Below, one piece after another: positions 44,722-53,188 of a DNA stretch of 64,000 bases. The stretch's first letter is position 1. Each line of letters begins with the position of its first letter. The position numbers were made by a program, and so were the translations under genes. The DNA is from Granulosicoccus sp045110475 (GTDB taxonomy: Bacteria; Pseudomonadota; Gammaproteobacteria; Granulosicoccales; Granulosicoccaceae), in contig JBGCGC010000012.1 in assembly GCA_045110475.1 (NCBI GenBank), positions 1-64,000 of the forward strand, written 5' to 3'. Under the pieces are notes generated by a model that was not told the DNA's origin, ran no database searches, and saw nothing but the letters and a program-made list of their open reading frames with translations.

Positions 44722-44925
44722 ATGGCTCTGAATGAAGAAATATAACCTGTAGTTTGTCATCACCGTAGAGATGGGGATAGAGAACTCGTCGTCAAAAGGA
44801 TCCGCACTTTCGTGGAGATGGCGGATATAAATTTCCGAAAATGACAATCCTGAATTCGCAGGGAAAACACGGATAAAATCACGGAGAGCGACGCCTACAA
44901 ACTTTTCGTGATGACTCACCTGCAC
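44713..44925 (-). CDS. Doubtful small ORF (70 aa)
   Basis: It ends inside the last bases of the RND gene on the opposite strand and has no recognised family (KFVGVALRDFIRVFPANSGL; DDEFSIPISTVMTNYRLYFF). The sequence looks protein-like rather than random, but there is no supporting context. The rest of the 322-base stretch up to the tRNA (44722-45043) holds a terminator and nothing else seen. Confidence 0.25.
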   Translation of the reverse strand: MQVSHHEKFVGVALRDFIRVFPANSGLSFSEIYIRHLHESADPFDDEFSIPISTVMTNYRLYFFIQSHSA

Positions 44926-45010
44926 GAGCAGCCATCAGCTTGGGTTGAAAAATTTTGTATAAGAGGAGAAGACGCCGCCGATTTGCCAGGCCTGTAATGC
45001 CTTGCAATCG

Positions 45011-45039
45011 CCTTTTTCAGGCTAACTCACTGAAAAAGG
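45011..45039 (-). terminator. Terminator hairpin after tRNA-Glu
   Basis: CCTTTTTCAG-GCTAACTCA-CTGAAAAAGG: perfect 10-base arms and a 9-base loop, just past the tRNA 3' end on the minus strand, with U-rich sequence in the stem end. A processing or termination signal for the tRNA transcript is likely. Confidence 0.65.
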
Positions 45040-45043
45040 AAGG

Positions 45044-45119
45044 TGGCGTCCCCTAGGGGACTCGAACCCCTGTTACCGCCGTGAAAGGGCGGTGTCCTAG
45101 GCCACTAGACGAAGGGGAC
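45044..45119 (-). tRNA. tRNA-Glu (anticodon TTC)
   Basis: 76 bases on the minus strand, from GTCCCCTTCGTCTAG to GGGGACGCCA. Acceptor arm GTCCCC/GGGGAC pairs fully, the D-loop has CTAGTGGCCTAGGAC, the anticodon stem CCGCC/GGCGG encloses CTTTCAC with anticodon TTC, and the T-arm is CAGGGGTTCGAGTCCCCTA. The CCA end is encoded. No integrated element lies next to it. Confidence 0.97.
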
Positions 45120-45272
45120 TTTGATGTGTTGAAAAACTCAACGCCTTCGAGCTGCGCAGTATACCGGAAAAAAAATCACTGTGGCATTTATTGCAAGAAT
45201 ATTTCCCAACGTGATGAGCCATCACACGTTTACGAACAGATCTGCACCAAGTGTTTACCGGACAGCAGCGTA

Positions 45273-46232
45273 TCAGGCTGCGCTGGGGTCATCTGAGCCA
45301 TCTGTGATCTCGGGCATCATGACCATGACCTGATTGCGCCCTGCTTCACTGGCTTTATTCAAGGCATCGTTTGCGCGTGCCAGCAAGGCTGTCGCGTCCT
45401 CGTCATCAACCAGCTCCGTCAGACCGGCACTGGCAGTCAGGACAAACTGCACGTTTTCGTAACTGACACAGCGGTCAACATCCGCAAGCAAGCGCTCTGC
45501 AAGGATCGTAGCTCCGTGCAATGCTGTCTGATTGAGCACAAGGCAGAAGGCGTCGTTCTCTGTACGAAAAATCAGATCACTTTGACGTAGTCGTGCAGCA
45601 AGCGTTTTCGCCACTGTATGCCACGCCTGCTCACCAACCTGAGAGCCATGATGCTCACTAATCGAGTCAAGGTGATCGACGGATATCAGCATGAGCGACA
45701 GAGGTTGCTCCACTCTGCGTACCAACCGGATTTCCCGTGGGAGCTGTTCATCCAGAGCTCGTTGATTGCGTAACCCGGTTGCATCGTCGGTCATCGCTTT
45801 CATCAGCACCGAATAATGTTCGAGTGCATTATCCAGCGGGTAAATCAGGCTCTCGACCAGACGCTCGGCTTCACGCTCATCGCGTGATGTGAATTTTCGC
45901 GCACGCATGAGCGTGATTTCACCCAGCATCCGGTCGCCCAGACGCAGCTCGAATCGCTGACGATGGGTTCTGACAAATCCGAGCATAATGTCGGCGCCAC
46001 GCGAATCTGCAAGAAACTGAATGCCGTCGAATTGCACGAAAGCCTGCCCTTCTGTGAGCAAGCATTCAAACAAGCGCTCCAGATCGAGCTTGCGGTGTAA
46101 TAACGCATGAAATTCCAGCTGCTTCAGCTGTACATCCAATCGTTGTTGACGCAACGACGAATGCGATGTAACTGCGCCTTGATTGGCACCAAGAACGGAC
46201 ATCAAACCCACTCCACTATTCGTTGAGAGCAC
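45273..46232 (-). CDS. Degenerate GGDEF-domain protein of the flagellar region
   Basis: 319 residues, soluble. The C-terminal half (about 145-310) follows the GGDEF domain pattern (DDATGLRNQRALDEQLPREI; LSLMLISVDHLDSISEHHGS; QAWHTVAKTLAARLRQSDLI). The active-site loop RxGGDEF is RTENDAF here, so it cannot be a normal diguanylate cyclase. The N-terminal 130 residues have no named domain but carry a helix rich in Leu/Glu/Arg. It probably acts as a c-di-GMP or protein-binding module. It is 89 bases downstream of the GYF-domain gene and on the same strand as fliA and flhG, suggesting a role in motility control. Confidence 0.8.
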   Translation of the reverse strand: MLSTNSGVGLMSVLGANQGAVTSHSSLRQQRLDVQLKQLEFHALLHRKLDLERLFECLLTEGQAFVQFDGIQFLADSRGADIMLGFVRTHRQRFELRLGDRMLGEITLMRARKFTSRDEREAERLVESLIYPLDNALEHYSVLMKAMTDDATGLRNQRALDEQLPREIRLVRRVEQPLSLMLISVDHLDSISEHHGSQVGEQAWHTVAKTLAARLRQSDLIFRTENDAFCLVLNQTALHGATILAERLLADVDRCVSYENVQFVLTASAGLTELVDDEDATALLARANDALNKASEAGRNQVMVMMPEITDGSDDPSAA

Positions 46233-46321
46233 TCTTGCAAACGACAGACCAATCTGCGTAACATCTCAGGCAAACGTGTAGTCAGGCTGGGGGCCATGAC
46301 GTCAACCGCTTCGTCCGGGAT

Positions 46322-46786
46322 CTATCCTGCAATACCGCTGGTGATATTCAAATAGAGCACAACACCAAGCGCTGCCACTGTTATTCCTAGTAGCGACCAA
46401 GGGAGCACGCTGTTTGAGGAATCAGTCGGTGTAACTGTCTGCCACTCATCACGTAGATCGGCGGGCGCGGTGTCCGCTCGGGCACGTCTCTCAAAATGTA
46501 CAGGGGTCGTATTGACACGTTCGTCTTTTGCTGTGCGGGCCGTCAGGAACTGATTCCAGCCATCGTCCGACTGAAGGTTGAGCAACTCTTCCGGGATGAG
46601 CTCCGGTACCTGTGTAACAGGCTCCCAGAGCTCTCCATCGCGACTGACGCGGTCGGTATTACGTACACGTCCCAGCAGCAGGAATCGACCAACTTCATTT
46701 GTAGAGAAAGGTCCTTGCACTCTGGAGCCCTTCTGTACATACCACTGTGATTCGTCAGTGACCATTAAGCCTACCTCTGCGTCCAT
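46322..46786 (-). CDS. GYF_2 (DUF4339) domain protein with C-terminal membrane anchor
   Basis: 154 residues. Residues about 13-65 (WYVQKGSRVQGPFSTNEVGR ... VSRDGELWEPV) are a GYF_2/DUF4339 domain, normally a protein-interaction module. A linker follows, and the only membrane segment is at the C-terminus (VLPWSLLGITVAALGVVLYL), so the domain should face the cytosol as a tail-anchored protein. The gene start overlaps the fliA end by 16 bases. I know of no standard flagellar role for it; the overlap suggests one. Confidence 0.75.
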   Translation of the reverse strand: MDAEVGLMVTDESQWYVQKGSRVQGPFSTNEVGRFLLLGRVRNTDRVSRDGELWEPVTQVPELIPEELLNLQSDDGWNQFLTARTAKDERVNTTPVHFERRARADTAPADLRDEWQTVTPTDSSNSVLPWSLLGITVAALGVVLYLNITSGIAG

Positions 46787-47499
46787 TCAGTCATTCGAGC
46801 CTTGAGACGAGTCAGCGCCTGGCCATGTATCTGGCAGACCCGTGACTCACTGACCCCAAGAATATCGCCAATCTCCCGAAGGTTAAGATCGTCGTCGTAG
46901 TACAGTGACATTACCAATGCTTCGCGCTCTGGCAGGTTCTTGATATTTTCAGCCAGCGCATGTCGAAACGATTGATACTCCACCTGATCGCCGGGACTGG
47001 CCTCAGCACTTTGCGGAAGACTGATCGTCTCTCCCGTGTGCTCGTCTGGCTGATCAAAACTGAACACATGCGCCGCAGAGCTTTCAGTCAAAATGAGATG
47101 ATAGGCTGATAATTCAATACCCAATTTTTCAGCGACATCACCGTGCTTTGCTTCTCGCAAGCCCTCTTGTTCCAGGTTACGCAAAACCTCAGCGGCCTCA
47201 CGTGATTTTCGGTGGACCGAACGTGGCGTCCAGTCAGAGCGTCGAATTTCATCCAGCATTGCACCCCTTACGCGGATTCCAGCGTAAGTTTCAAAGCTTG
47301 CGCCCTGAGAGGGGTCGTAATGTCGGGCAGCCTCAAGCAAGCCGATCATTCCAGCCTGGATAAGGTCTTCCGCTTGAACACTGGGTGGCAGTCGGTTCAG
47401 AAGATGAAACGCAATGCGTTTCACCAGGTTTGCATTCGCCGCAACCAACCCGTCAGGGTCGACTGTGGTTACTTCGTTGTACATCGCGTGTGCATTCAT
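46771..47499 (-). CDS. fliA: Flagellar sigma factor sigma-28 (FliA)
   Basis: 242 residues with sigma-70 regions 2 (NLVKRIAFHLLNRLPPSVQA; EDLIQAGMIGLLEAARHYDP; FETYAGIRVRGAMLDEIRRS), 3 and 4 (LPEREALVMSLYYDDDLNLR; IGDILGVSESRVCQIHGQAL). RGAMLDEIR and the overall length identify FliA. It directs late flagellar and chemotaxis genes and is held by FlgM, whose gene is at 50824. It lies 7 bases after flhG. Confidence 0.95.
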   Translation of the reverse strand: MNAHAMYNEVTTVDPDGLVAANANLVKRIAFHLLNRLPPSVQAEDLIQAGMIGLLEAARHYDPSQGASFETYAGIRVRGAMLDEIRRSDWTPRSVHRKSREAAEVLRNLEQEGLREAKHGDVAEKLGIELSAYHLILTESSAAHVFSFDQPDEHTGETISLPQSAEASPGDQVEYQSFRHALAENIKNLPEREALVMSLYYDDDLNLREIGDILGVSESRVCQIHGQALTRLKARMTEWTQR

Positions 47500-47506
47500 A
47501 CGGAGT

Positions 47507-48367
47507 TTATTCCCACCGTGTACTGTCAGCGGTTTGTATCAACCGCTCTACAAAAAATTCAATGTGACCACAAGGTGTCTGAGGTTGAGGCCATCGTGCA
47601 ACTCGCGCACCAAGTTTCCGGAATGCAAGCGCACTCGGTGATCGCGGGTAAGCCTCTACCACTGACTGCTGTTGACACACTGCCAATTTCAATTGCGGGT
47701 CGAATGGAATGGAACCGCAATAATCAAGCAACACATCCATGCATTGATCTGTCATCTGCGTCAGCGCTGCGTACACATTCAGCCCGTGACGCGACGACTC
47801 GGTTTTGTTTGCTACAACCCGAAATCGCCCAACCCTGCACTGCTCGTGCAATACCTTAATAGTGGCAAACGCATCGCGTAACGCGGTAGGTTCATCCACC
47901 ACTACAACAACGACTTCCCTGACAGCCCGACAAAAGCTCAAAACGCTATCCGAGAGGCCTGTTGCTACATCCACAATCATGGTATCGGCAGAGGTATGCA
48001 GATCACTGAAGAGCCCGATCAACGATGCGTGCTCAAATTGTGAAATATGCGCCATTTCTGAGACGCCACTGTCACTTGGTGCAACTGTTACACCCGTTGG
48101 CCCCTTAACCAGGATTTCAGCTAGCGCGACGCTACCACTGAATACATCCGTAAGCGTGAATGCCGGATGCAAGCTGAGTAGCTGATCAACATTACCCATC
48201 TGAAGATCACCATCAACGAGCAAAACCTCATGCCCGCTAACGCCCAGAGCGGCAGCCAGATTCACAGAGACAATCGATTTACCCACACCGCCCTTACCGC
48301 CTGCAATAGCGATAGTTTGAACTGGCTTGATATGCCGGAAATCTTTTGACGGCTCTGACATTCTCAT
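47507..48367 (-). CDS. flhG: Flagellar number regulator FlhG (FleN), MinD/ParA ATPase
   Basis: 286 residues. Deviant Walker A GGKGGVGKSIVSVNLAAALG near residue 20, switch region LLVDGDLQMGNVDQLL, and Walker B-type TMIVDVATGLSDSVLSF. Together with fliA directly downstream this is FlhG/FleN, which limits flagellar number and restrains FleQ. The usual upstream partner flhF is not adjacent: 557 bases without a gene separate flhG from fleQ. The N-terminal activating Gln-Lys-type helix of FlhG (about 15 residues before the ATPase) is present as DFRHIKPVQT, degenerate. Confidence 0.9.
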   Translation of the reverse strand: MRMSEPSKDFRHIKPVQTIAIAGGKGGVGKSIVSVNLAAALGVSGHEVLLVDGDLQMGNVDQLLSLHPAFTLTDVFSGSVALAEILVKGPTGVTVAPSDSGVSEMAHISQFEHASLIGLFSDLHTSADTMIVDVATGLSDSVLSFCRAVREVVVVVVDEPTALRDAFATIKVLHEQCRVGRFRVVANKTESSRHGLNVYAALTQMTDQCMDVLLDYCGSIPFDPQLKLAVCQQQSVVEAYPRSPSALAFRKLGARVARWPQPQTPCGHIEFFVERLIQTADSTRWE

Positions 48368-48925
48368 ACAGGCAATACCAGAACGATGGAGACGACTAGC
48401 TGCAACGATACGTCCTCACGAGAGTGTTTTTGCAGCTTCACCATGAGGCCGCTAGATTGAAACACTGTCAACCTTGGAGGGGAGCAAGTCTCGATCCACC
48501 GGACTGCGGCTTCGCACACTTATAACTTGGACGCAAGGCGCAATGACAAGTTTTGCGGAGTGTGCCGCAAAATTGAGCAAGCTGAATCTACACGATCAGT
48601 TCGTCCACTTGCCAGCACCGTGTCACGAAGTGACAATATGCGCCCGAATGTCATTTTATAGCCAAAAAATACAGATTTTCGATGCGGGTTCGCGGCAGTT
48701 CCGGAACAACGTTTAACGCCTCTGCCTGCTAACCGCACAACACCGGCAGATAACTGGCGCTGATCCATTTAGCAGCTCAAGGTAGCGCAAACCGTTGGAT
48801 ATTCAATGGCGATTCATCAAACCCCGTGTTGACTCGGATGCGGCAACTTTCCATAACACTCGCGCCAGTGGTTGTGCCCATTAACGCTCACAAGACGCGC
48901 AATCCCTGTAACCTACTGGCAAAGC
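48368..48925. other. Gene-free stretch between fleQ-type and flhG genes
   Basis: About 560 bases. A TTGACA (complement of 48467-48472) lies some 100 bases before flhG and could be a -35 element, with no clear -10. I looked for flhF or a remnant and for a sigma-54 site and did not find convincing ones. Otherwise nothing recognised. Confidence 0.4.
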
Positions 48926-50383
48926 TCAGGACACCTCTTCCGGTCTCTGAATGCTGTACTTGCGCATTTTCTCAACCAGGGTTGTACGACGAATCTTCAG
49001 ACGATTGGCGGCATGTGCAACCACACCAGAACATTCGTCCAGAGCCTGCTCGATAAGGCTGATCTCTATATCAGTCAGATGCTGCTTCAATTCGATACCC
49101 TCACGCGGAAGCCTCGGTTTGTTGTTCAGAGCAACCGCCGGCATGCCCTGCACCATTGGCAGAGCATCACCGCCCTCATCGTCTTCGCGTTCCTGATTGA
49201 GTGCGCTACCGTGCGGTGCCATTTTGGGTGGAAGGTCGCCCGCATCAACAACCCCGTACGGATGCAGAATCGTCATTCTCTCCATCAGGTTGGCAAGTTC
49301 TCGAACGTTACCCGGCCAATCGTAGTTACACAAAGCCATCATCGCAGCTGGCGTCAAACGTACCGACGACTTCTTTTCATGCTCAAGCCGGGTTATCAGT
49401 TCGTTCACCAGTAACGGAAGATCTTCAGCGCGACTACTCAGAGGTGGCATTTCGATGGGAAAAACGTTCAGGCGATAGTAGAGATCTTCGCGAAAACGGT
49501 TCTCCTCAATCAGAAGTTCCAGATTACGGTGCGTGGCCGCGACAATCCTTACATCGCTCTTGATGCTTTTGTTACTGCCGACTCGCTCGAAAGAGCGCTC
49601 CTGAATGACCCTGAGCAACTTGACCTGCATCGATAGTGGCATGTCACCAATTTCGTCAAGAAAGATGGTGCCACCTTCAGCGAGCTCGAACCTGCCCTGC
49701 CGTGCTCCGACTGCTCCCGTAAACGAGCCTTTTTCATGTCCGAACAACTCCGATTCCAGTAATTCCCCCGGAATTGCCCCGCAGTTAATCGGCACAAACG
49801 GCTTGTTTCTGCGATTCGAGTAGTAATGGATGTTGCGCGCAACCACCTCCTTGCCCGTTCCCGACTCGCCAAGAATCAGAACTGTGGCCTCGGTAGGCGC
49901 TACCTGATCCACCATCTTTCTCACGCGCTGTACCGACCGACTGTTACCTACCAGAGACCTGAACAACTCGGGATTCTGGGTAGCTTCCTTACTGGGAGTT
50001 GTGTTTGCAGAACCACGAACCTCTGACTTGTGCAGCAAGTCGGACAACGCTGCGTAGCGGATATTTTCCTTGAGACATCCCACAAAGTTGGCATCAATTT
50101 CACCCTGAGAGATATCTGCCGGACGGGGTCCAAGCAAGAGCACCAAAGGTGGGCAATGTTCGTGTTTGGCCCTGAGGTTTTCCGCCCAGGGCACGATTCC
50201 GTGAAAATTGGCAATCAGAATGCTGGCGTAATCGGCGAGCTCTCCGAGATTGTCAAGCAACTCTGGAGAACTCAGCACCTTCGGTTCGTAATCGATGAAT
50301 TCGAGCTGATGCGACAACCGTTGAGCGCTGTCGGCATCCTGATCAACAATCAGAATCTTTCGGGCTTCTTTTCTATTAGACAT
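48926..50383 (-). CDS. fleQ: Sigma-54-dependent flagellar master regulator, FleQ/FlrA type
   Basis: 485 residues in three parts: an N-terminal FleQ-type receiver-like domain (about 8-125, ILIVDQDADSAQRLSHQLEF) lacking a clear phospho-acceptor setting, an AAA+ sigma-54 domain (about 140-375: Walker A GESGTGKEVVA, the sigma-54 loop GSFTGA in place of GAFTGA, Walker B GGTIFLDEIGDMP, R-finger region FREDLYYRLNVFPIEMPPL) and a C-terminal Fis-type helix-turn-helix (AHAANRLKIRRTTLVEKMRK). FleQ proteins bind c-di-GMP and switch between flagellar and biofilm genes. FlgM, FliA and FlhG nearby support the flagellar role over NtrC-type alternatives. Confidence 0.85.
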   Translation of the reverse strand: MSNRKEARKILIVDQDADSAQRLSHQLEFIDYEPKVLSSPELLDNLGELADYASILIANFHGIVPWAENLRAKHEHCPPLVLLLGPRPADISQGEIDANFVGCLKENIRYAALSDLLHKSEVRGSANTTPSKEATQNPELFRSLVGNSRSVQRVRKMVDQVAPTEATVLILGESGTGKEVVARNIHYYSNRRNKPFVPINCGAIPGELLESELFGHEKGSFTGAVGARQGRFELAEGGTIFLDEIGDMPLSMQVKLLRVIQERSFERVGSNKSIKSDVRIVAATHRNLELLIEENRFREDLYYRLNVFPIEMPPLSSRAEDLPLLVNELITRLEHEKKSSVRLTPAAMMALCNYDWPGNVRELANLMERMTILHPYGVVDAGDLPPKMAPHGSALNQEREDDEGGDALPMVQGMPAVALNNKPRLPREGIELKQHLTDIEISLIEQALDECSGVVAHAANRLKIRRTTLVEKMRKYSIQRPEEVS

Positions 50384-50605
50384 TATGACGCTCTTCGCAA
50401 TGCAACCGGTCGAGGAATGGAAAGATCAATAGATGATAGAAGAAGGTACGGATAAGACAAAGAATTGACGACTGAAACACAAAAATAGCATGTCATTCCA
50501 GCAATATCAGGTTTTTTCTGTATTTTTATAGAAATATTCTGCAGAAATCGACGTCAGAGGGATTGCGTGTGCTCGTTTGCCGATTATGCGCACAAGCTTT
50601 GTGAC

Positions 50606-50635
50606 TTGACCATCTGTCCCGTTATTTCTTATTAC
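50606..50635 (+). promoter_or_regulatory. Possible sigma-70 promoter and structured leader of flgM
   Basis: TTGACC, 18 bases, TATTAC, about 190 bases before the flgM ATG. The long leader has two inverted repeats: CCGGTT...AACCGG near 50690-50720 and TGACCC...GGGTCA at 50767-50805, the latter enclosing CTTCGAAG and ending 18 bases before the start. No known riboswitch was recognised. The rest of 50384-50605 is AT-rich promoter-type sequence. Confidence 0.35.
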
Positions 50636-50823
50636 ACTAAGCCACACTTTCGCCGCTCCCATCTCTACCCGCTAGGTGACGGTTAATCCGGTTTTTTCAA
50701 GAACCAGCTAACCGGGTATGTTGCAGATACCTGACCCGGCACCGGTGGGAGAACACAAAACAAGAATGACCCGACATCTTCGTCTTCGAAGGAGTCAAAG
50801 GGTCACGACGAGGAAGTAGACAC

Positions 50824-51135
50824 ATGTCTCAGGACCAGAGCGACAGTTCCGACACCAAAGTCACCAACATCGCCGATGCTCGCAAAGAGCGTCTCGACAA
50901 AAGTACCATTGCCTACGGGCGACGGCATGGAGATGATCCGACCGGGCCGAACAAGAGCGCGAAGAAGCAGGAAGACAAACCCAATGTCCGGCCGGTGAAG
51001 GAAGGCCGCACCTCAGGCAGACGTTTCGATCGAGAGAAGGTTGACAAAATAAAGGAACAGCTTGCTCGCGGCGAATACAAGATCGATTCTCTCCGCGTAG
51101 CTGACATGTTCATTGAACATGAACGGCATAGCTGA
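50824..51135 (+). CDS. flgM: Anti-sigma-28 factor FlgM
   Basis: 103 residues. The conserved C-terminal sigma-28-binding part is clear (VDKIKEQLARGEYKIDSLRV followed by ADMFIEHE); the N-terminal two thirds are polar and disordered, as usual for FlgM, which is exported through the completed hook. ATG 50824 has AGGAAG upstream. It is divergent from the fleQ-type gene across a 440-base regulatory region. The usual partners flgA or flgN are not next to it. Confidence 0.88.
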   Translation: MSQDQSDSSDTKVTNIADARKERLDKSTIAYGRRHGDDPTGPNKSAKKQEDKPNVRPVKEGRTSGRRFDREKVDKIKEQLARGEYKIDSLRVADMFIEHERHS

Positions 51136-51437
51136 TCTGATGAGGAAACCGGAGCGGTATCGTGACCTGGCGAAATAGACGAACGCTCTAGACGCGAACA
51201 CCTTGCCTTGGCTGTCCGGAAAGAATCTCGGGGATGACTATCATATGAGCAAACCAGTACTCGATTCGGCTGAAAATAACTTTCCTGGTCAGCCAGAAAT
51301 ACAGGCCGACAAGTTTCCGTCGCACAGCTCTAAAGAGACTTTTTTCCTTGCGAAGGTCTTTGAGACAATGCTCAGTCTGACCAACAAGGAGCATGCTACC
51401 CTTTGCTGAATTAACGTCACCAATCAGGGAGCTCTCA
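51136..51437. other. Intergenic, nothing recognised
   Basis: About 300 bases between flgM and the DoxX-like gene. Short frames exist on both strands but none has a good start, length or known family. It probably contains the promoter of the downstream gene. Confidence 0.4.
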
Positions 51438-51947
51438 ATGAAGTACATTCGCGCTATCGTGTCCTGGCCAATTGTCGTATGGATGTGCTACATCTTTTTA
51501 GGGTCATTACCGTACAAGTTTACCGGTCACCCTGACACCCAACATATATTCGGCACCATCGGCGAATGGATAGGTGGATTTGCCGGCGCAGGTGTAGGCA
51601 ACCTGTTCAGGGATTTTGGTGCTTTTGCGGTCGGTGGTTTTGAGCTCCTGACGGCTATCGTTCTCTTGCTGCCAGCCCTGTTATGGGTTATTTCAAAAAT
51701 GACGAAGTCATTTTTCGGCATCACTCGCCGCAGGTTTCACGTCATCGGTGGACTCATGGCCTCGATGGTGATGGCAGGCGCTGTGTTCTTCCACCTTTTC
51801 ACACCGTTGGGAATAGAAGTACTACACAACGGTGTCAGTGATGGCGGAAGCCTCTTTTACGCTGCCGTGTCAATCCTGATACTTGGGCTGGTGCTCGTCG
51901 CCATTAACCGGGGTTGGAGCGATGACGAGCGCTATTCTCAGATCTGA
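51438..51947 (+). CDS. DoxX-like four-helix membrane protein
   Basis: 169 residues from ATG 51438 (GGGAG seven bases upstream; the frame is open from 51393). Four hydrophobic segments: IVSWPIVVWMCYIFLGSLPY, FELLTAIVLLLPALLWVIS, GGLMASMVMAGAVFFHLF and LFYAAVSILILGLVLVAIN. The layout, with YKFTGHPDTQHIF after helix 1 and GGFELLTAIVLL, suits the DoxX/DUF4870-like group, often associated with respiratory or redox stress proteins. Family call is by topology and short motifs only. Confidence 0.6.
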   Translation: MKYIRAIVSWPIVVWMCYIFLGSLPYKFTGHPDTQHIFGTIGEWIGGFAGAGVGNLFRDFGAFAVGGFELLTAIVLLLPALLWVISKMTKSFFGITRRRFHVIGGLMASMVMAGAVFFHLFTPLGIEVLHNGVSDGGSLFYAAVSILILGLVLVAINRGWSDDERYSQI

Positions 51948-51984
51948 CAGCTAATCCAACGCAGATTAAGCGCAGTAGCACGGC

Positions 51985-52302
51985 TCAGTCAGATGACTCG
52001 TCGTCTGGCTGACTGACAACAGGCACACCACCCCTGCTTTCAGGTTCGACTCGTGTCCCGGGGCCCCACCCTGAGTGTGAAGAAGTCACTACCGGGGCGA
52101 GAGTTCCGTGTGTTCTCAAAGGATTAACCCCTGGATCGACGACCTCCGCGACGAGCTTCAACCTGACGTGTCGTTGCCCGATCCGCCTCACGCCGACAAT
52201 ATACTCGCTCTTTATGTTGCCCATGCTGATAGCATCGAACAGACGTGGTATCCGTTCGGCGAGCTGCTCGAGAAACCTCTGCTGTTCTTCGTTGACTGCC
52301 AT
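51985..52302 (-). CDS. Hypothetical protein (105 aa)
   Basis: Soluble, mixed-charge protein with a plausible folded N-terminal half (NEEQQRFLEQLAERIPRLFD; YIVGVRRIGQRHVRLKLVAE) and a disordered, proline- and serine-rich acidic tail. No family recognised. The ATG lies just past a 13-base perfect inverted repeat, and TATACT-like sequence between them could be a -10 element. The sequence looks conserved and codon use is like its neighbours, so it is probably a real gene. Confidence 0.55.
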   Translation of the reverse strand: MAVNEEQQRFLEQLAERIPRLFDAISMGNIKSEYIVGVRRIGQRHVRLKLVAEVVDPGVNPLRTHGTLAPVVTSSHSGWGPGTRVEPESRGGVPVVSQPDDESSD

Positions 52303-52327
52303 AATAGCTGGCAGTATATACAGTATA

Positions 52328-52358
52328 AATCACTCACAGGGGATACCTGTGAGTGATT
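52328..52358. repeat. 13-base perfect inverted repeat upstream of the 105-aa gene
   Basis: AATCACTCACAGG-GGATA-CCTGTGAGTGATT. There is no T-run on either side, so it is more likely an operator than a terminator. It lies 26 bases before the ATG of the hypothetical gene and 87 bases after the end of the Hsp20 gene. Confidence 0.6.
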
Positions 52359-52444
52359 GTCTGGTTACAACAGACTGATAGACGCCAGACACCGACTTGC
52401 GCGTCTAAACATCACGTAGCTAGCCGGTGTAGCAAGCAGTCTCG

Positions 52445-52897
52445 TCAGACGGAAGCATCACTCTCGAGGACAGCCGCAGAGTTCCCCACAGGAATCTTGC
52501 GTGGCTTCATGGCCTCAGGGATTTCCCGTACTAAGGCAACTTTCAAGAGCCCATTGTCCAGCTGGGCACTGACCACCTCGACGTGGTCCGCCAGATTGAA
52601 CTTGCGTTCGAACGAGCGAGTTGCTATCCCACGGTGCAAATACCTGGAATCCTTCTTGGCATCTTCCTTCTTGCCTCGCACAGTAAGTACACCTTTCTCC
52701 ACCTGTACATCGATTTCGCTGTCCTGAAATCCGGCTACAGCCAGCGTAATGGAATACTTGTTCTCACCAACAAGCTCGATATCATAGGGAGGGTAACCGG
52801 CTGATTGCCGATCAGCGCTCAAGGCTGCGTCGAGCAGTGAGCCGAATCGGTCGAAGCCGACAGTGTTTGCGTACAGTGGTGCCAGATCAATTTTCAT
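52445..52897 (-). CDS. Small heat-shock protein, Hsp20/IbpA type
   Basis: 150 residues from ATG 52897 (GGAG ten bases upstream). The start MKIDLAPLYANTVGFDRFGS resembles IbpA. The alpha-crystallin domain (about 32-125) has YDIELVGENKYSITLAVAGF, VEKGVLTVRGKKED, RGIATRSFERKFNLADHVEV and DNGLLKVALVREIPEAMKPR with the conserved GLL motif before the C-terminal extension, which carries the IxI-like KIPV. It binds unfolding proteins as large oligomers without ATP. Probably heat-regulated; see the leader entry. Confidence 0.93.
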   Translation of the reverse strand: MKIDLAPLYANTVGFDRFGSLLDAALSADRQSAGYPPYDIELVGENKYSITLAVAGFQDSEIDVQVEKGVLTVRGKKEDAKKDSRYLHRGIATRSFERKFNLADHVEVVSAQLDNGLLKVALVREIPEAMKPRKIPVGNSAAVLESDASV

Positions 52898-52985
52898 TTC
52901 AATATTCTCCAATAGAAGCAATATAAGGGTCTTGCCAGCAACTCTCTATGAGACCTTGCCGACAGCTACAAACTAAAGGCAGGCA
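52898..52985 (-). promoter_or_regulatory. Possible RNA-thermometer leader of the Hsp20 gene
   Basis: The transcript leader just before the Hsp20 ATG reads TTGCTTCTATTGGAGAATAT. CTTC can pair with the GGAG of the ribosome site across a short TATT loop, the arrangement of ROSE-type thermometers in ibpA genes. A second stem (GGTCT...AGACC) lies upstream. CTTGAA at about 52983-52988 could be a sigma-32 -35 element, but its -10 is poor. Confidence 0.35.
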
Positions 52986-53188
52986 TAAATATTTCAAGTG
53001 TTGAGATGCACGATCTGCGACTTTTTTCGCATGAACGAAACCGCCCCACAGCCGTTTATTCAGTGCACACCTCTTCGTTTTACCCGTTTGACCTTAATCC
53101 TTTTCAACCGCCTCCGTCATGTTAACTACACAAGGCTATGGCTGAGGGATTGCACCCATCGGCGTTCTCACGCTGATTAGCAGAGCTT

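Noticed and set aside
45011..45119. tRNA-Glu as an integration site
   Set aside because: No integrase, direct repeat of the tRNA 3' end or foreign gene block was seen on either side.
50636..50823. Cyclic-di-GMP (GEMM) riboswitch before flgM
   Set aside because: The conserved GEMM core sequences were looked for and not found.
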